Shown: one piece after another, positions 5,097-6,470 of the stretch
Layout: each line of letters starts with the position of its first letter
How positions within the stretch are numbered: position 1 is the first letter of the stretch
NCBI GenBank assembly: GCA_026396425.1
Contig: JAPLWU010000057.1
Coordinates: 1 to 6,470 of the forward strand
DNA from: Microcaldota archaeon
Lineage (GTDB): Archaea > Micrarchaeota > Micrarchaeia > Burarchaeales > JAKAKT01
Length of the DNA: 6,470 nucleotides
Reading direction: 5' to 3'
Notes under the pieces: model-generated
What the model saw: the letters and a program-made list of their open reading frames with translations, nothing else
What the model was told of the DNA's origin: nothing
The model's database searches: none
Made by a program: the position numbers and the translations under genes

Positions 5097-5818
5097 TAGT
5101 TATTAGTTTTGCTTTTTCTGCCATGCGCGTCATCCGCAATCTGAACGAATATCTCGCCGAACATCTTCTCCTGCGCTATCCACACTTTCCTCTCCTGCGC
5201 GAGGTGGAGGAGCGGCATGAGCACGCCAATCTTCGCCTCGGCGGTTTTCTTCGGAAGCAAAGACGAGAAAGTAACCATCCCCTCCTTGTCGGAAAGCTTT
5301 TTCACCATCGAGAAAAGCTCGTTCATCTTCTCCTCAATCGTCTCCCTCGGAATCTCGATCGACATCATCTGGATTGGCTCGTGCCTGGCCGAACTCGCCC
5401 TTTTCTTTATCGACTCGAAAACGTCGTTGAGGGAGCTTATAAGTTCCCCGAGCGAGACTTTTCTTTTCGGCGGTATGCGCGTGCGCAGCGAGAGCATCGG
5501 TATTTCGGAAGGCGCCTCGCCCGCCTCGCCAAGGTAAACCTCGTCCTGCACCACCTGCTCCTCCTCCTCGAAGTGGAGCGCGTCGCTCTTGAACCTGAGA
5601 AGAATAGAGGCGGCGAGTATTAAATTGGCCGGAATGTGCAGGTCGTTAATTTGCATTCCCCGTATATGCTCCAGGTATTTATCGCTTATCTGGACAATAT
5701 CGAGGTTCCAGGGGTCGAAGTCCTCGCTCACGACCATGTCGACGAGAAGCTCCCTCCACGTGGGCTGGGCTACCATCCTCTCCAAATCTAAGGCTTCTCC
5801 GACAGCTCCTGGCGCCAT
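5096..5818 (-). CDS. scpA: ScpA, kleisin subunit of the SMC complex
   Basis: 240 residues, normal for ScpA. ScpA bridges SMC heads and binds ScpB, acting on the chromosome in the cytoplasm. The N-terminal helical domain shows WRELLVDMVVSEDFDPWNLD (21-40) followed by IVQISDKYLEHIR, the DPW.IDI pattern of kleisins, and the helix LHIPANLILAASILLRFKSD (60-79). An acidic, variable middle follows (83-118, with EEEEQVVQDE). The C-terminal winged helix includes VLMPLLHLAQERKVWIAQEK (199-218) and FGEIFVQ. The start ATG 5818 is favoured because a TATA-like box is centred 24-25 bases upstream, which would give a leaderless mRNA; Met15 is less likely. The reading frame ends with two stops in a row (5096-5098 and 5093-5095). 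SMC itself is not in the window. Confidence 0.87.
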   Translation of the reverse strand: MAPGAVGEALDLERMVAQPTWRELLVDMVVSEDFDPWNLDIVQISDKYLEHIRGMQINDLHIPANLILAASILLRFKSDALHFEEEEQVVQDEVYLGEAGEAPSEIPMLSLRTRIPPKRKVSLGELISSLNDVFESIKKRASSARHEPIQMMSIEIPRETIEEKMNELFSMVKKLSDKEGMVTFSSLLPKKTAEAKIGVLMPLLHLAQERKVWIAQEKMFGEIFVQIADDAHGRKSKTNN

Positions 5819-5836
5819 GCGCGTATAATACGCGAG

Positions 5837-5846
5837 GGTATAAATT
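5837..5846 (-). promoter_or_regulatory. TATA box of the scpA-scpB operon
   Basis: On the minus strand AATTTATACC is centred about 24 bases before the scpA ATG at 5818, giving a leaderless transcript. It lies back to back with the 5871-5880 promoter within an 84-base divergent gap. Confidence 0.65.
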
Positions 5847-5870
5847 AAGCTATCGGTTGAGGCCTCGCAA

Positions 5871-5880
5871 CATATTTATA
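5871..5880 (+). promoter_or_regulatory. TATA box of the gene at 5903
   Basis: CATATTTATA is centred about 27 bases before the ATG at 5903, the spacing expected when transcription begins at the ATG itself. No ribosome site is present before the ATG, which agrees with a leaderless mRNA. Confidence 0.7.
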
Positions 5881-5902
5881 CCCGAAAAACCAGAATTATA
5901 CA

Positions 5903-6340
5903 ATGGCCCAGGCGTTCGTGAAAAGGGAATTAACCCGCTCAAGGAGTTTCGAGCAGCTCAGCCTCGCAAAGATAATTTCGGATTTGGAAGTTTACTACAA
6001 AGGGCACGACATAAACTCTTTCAACGAATTCAGGGCATGGGCCCTAAAAAACGAAAAGGAGCTTCTAACTAATTTCAAAGCCGATCTGCAAAATGGGGCG
6101 GTTGATTTCGGGATAAAAAACGCAAGTCATTTGAATTTCGTTTTTGGCTTTTGGCTTGGCGGTAAATTCGTGGTTTCAACTTATAAACTAAAAAATCCGG
6201 TTTTCCCAAAAATAACCTTCGTGGATACTCCTACTACGAAAGAAAAGAAAGTCCTTGATTTAGTGGCATTCAGACATTTAACCAACAAAATGGTTATCGA
6301 GGAAATGATTTTTGACAAATTTTCAAAGGCTAGCATTTAG
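5903..6340 (+). CDS. Unrecognised 145-residue protein, AT-rich gene
   Basis: I do not recognise this protein. It appears soluble and basic. Residues 1-62 are mostly helical and charged (RSFEQLSLAKIISDLEVYY, then FNEFRAWALKNEKELLTNF). The middle has an aromatic, glycine-containing stretch, LNFVFGFWLGGKFVVSTYKL (77-96), too short and broken for a clear membrane helix and more like a beta hairpin. The C-terminus returns to helix (KEKKVLDLVAFRHL, 113-126, and VIEEMIFDKF). The start is set by the TATA box spacing (leaderless). Late parts of the gene fall to about 33-42% GC, below neighbouring scpA, which may mean it was acquired. It is transcribed away from scpA and followed by a terminator-like hairpin. 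Confidence 0.75.
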   Translation: MAQAFVKRELTRSRSFEQLSLAKIISDLEVYYKGHDINSFNEFRAWALKNEKELLTNFKADLQNGAVDFGIKNASHLNFVFGFWLGGKFVVSTYKLKNPVFPKITFVDTPTTKEKKVLDLVAFRHLTNKMVIEEMIFDKFSKASI

Positions 6341-6392
6341 GCCAAGAGACCCGCTGGGTTCAGCCAGCGGATGAATTGGCAGTTATTTTTTT
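6341..6392 (+). terminator. Hairpin plus T-run terminator after the 5903 gene
   Basis: Starting directly after the TAG, CCGCTGG (6351-6357) pairs with CCAGCGG (6364-6370) around a 6-base loop, and outer GCCAA/TTGGC (6341-6345 with 6376-6380) extends the fold across an internal loop. A T-rich run (TTATTTTTTT) follows at 6383-6392. Archaeal termination needs mainly the T-run; the hairpin is an added feature. Confidence 0.6.
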
Positions 6393-6408
6393 GAGCTGAG
6401 AAGTATTG

Positions 6409-6462
6409 TCCAGCGGCGGCGCGGGCGCTTCGCGCCCCAACAGAGGTTTCACCGCCGCTGGA
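6409..6462. repeat. GC-rich inverted repeat with 11-bp arms and an inner hairpin
   Basis: TCCAGCGGCGG (6409-6419) is the exact reverse complement of 6452-6462. Inside, GGGCGC (6423-6428) pairs with GCGCCC (6432-6437) around TTC. The outer arm shares the heptamer CCAGCGG/CCGCTGG with the terminator hairpin at 6351-6370, so the two structures could pair with each other. No gene is visible in 6393-6470. Confidence 0.75.
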
Positions 6463-6470
6463 GTTGTATG

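Noticed and set aside
5006..5623. Long plus-strand ORF opposite scpA and scpB
   Set aside because: It is antisense to two well-supported genes and its translation is rich in Leu, Arg and His with no domain pattern.
6341..6380. Kink-turn or C/D-box RNA in the hairpin after the 5903 gene
   Set aside because: The internal loop has GA on both strands, but the pairing register does not fit a standard kink-turn and no complete C or D boxes are present.
6393..6402. GCTGAGAA as part of a TPP riboswitch
   Set aside because: Only the CTGAGA hexamer is present; the other conserved parts of the thiamine riboswitch are absent, and it lies far from thiI.

Overview
The window looks archaeal. Several genes have an A/T-rich TATA-like box centred about 24-27 bases upstream of the ATG, which is the geometry of archaeal promoters with leaderless or near-leaderless transcripts (small membrane ORF at 1162, scpA at 5818, unknown gene at 5903). 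The gene content (ThiI, a ScpA/ScpB pair, a CcdA-type redox protein, a RelE-type toxin-antitoxin pair) fits an archaeon of moderate GC. I cannot name the lineage; a small-genome (DPANN-like) archaeon is possible but not shown.

Layout. 1-836 (minus) is the first 278 codons of a ThiI-family tRNA sulfurtransferase that runs off the left edge; its ATP-binding PP-loop is visibly degenerate. 837-1161 is a 325-base gap almost filled (891-1097) by a series of strong hairpins, including one with 15-bp arms, ending in a TATA box. 1162-1960 (plus) is a compact three-gene unit: a 24-residue single-helix membrane peptide, a five-helix single-repeat EamA/DMT membrane protein and an unrecognised 95-residue protein. 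1997-3136 (minus) is an exported thioredoxin/glutaredoxin-like CPHC domain fused to a CcdA/DsbD-type membrane domain. 3296-3821 (plus) is a ribbon-helix-helix antitoxin followed by a RelE/ParE toxin. 3846-4505 (minus) is an AT-richer gene for a probable SLOG/LOG-like Rossmann protein. 4560-5818 (minus) is the scpA-scpB condensin operon, with a short tandem duplication around the scpB start. 5903-6340 (plus) is an AT-rich gene I do not recognise, followed by a hairpin with a T-run and a second, larger GC-rich inverted repeat reaching almost to the window end.

How the genes work together. ScpA and ScpB are the kleisin and winged-helix partners of an SMC protein, which is not in the window. The Trx-CcdA fusion should pass electrons across the membrane to an extracytoplasmic thiol-disulfide domain. 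The toxin-antitoxin pair and the SLOG-like gene sit between housekeeping genes and are the best candidates for an acquired accessory segment. The most unusual non-coding signals are the hairpin series upstream of thiI, the nested inverted repeats at the right end and the duplicated scpB start region. I did not find a CRISPR array, tRNA, rRNA, insertion sequence or complete multi-gene defence system.
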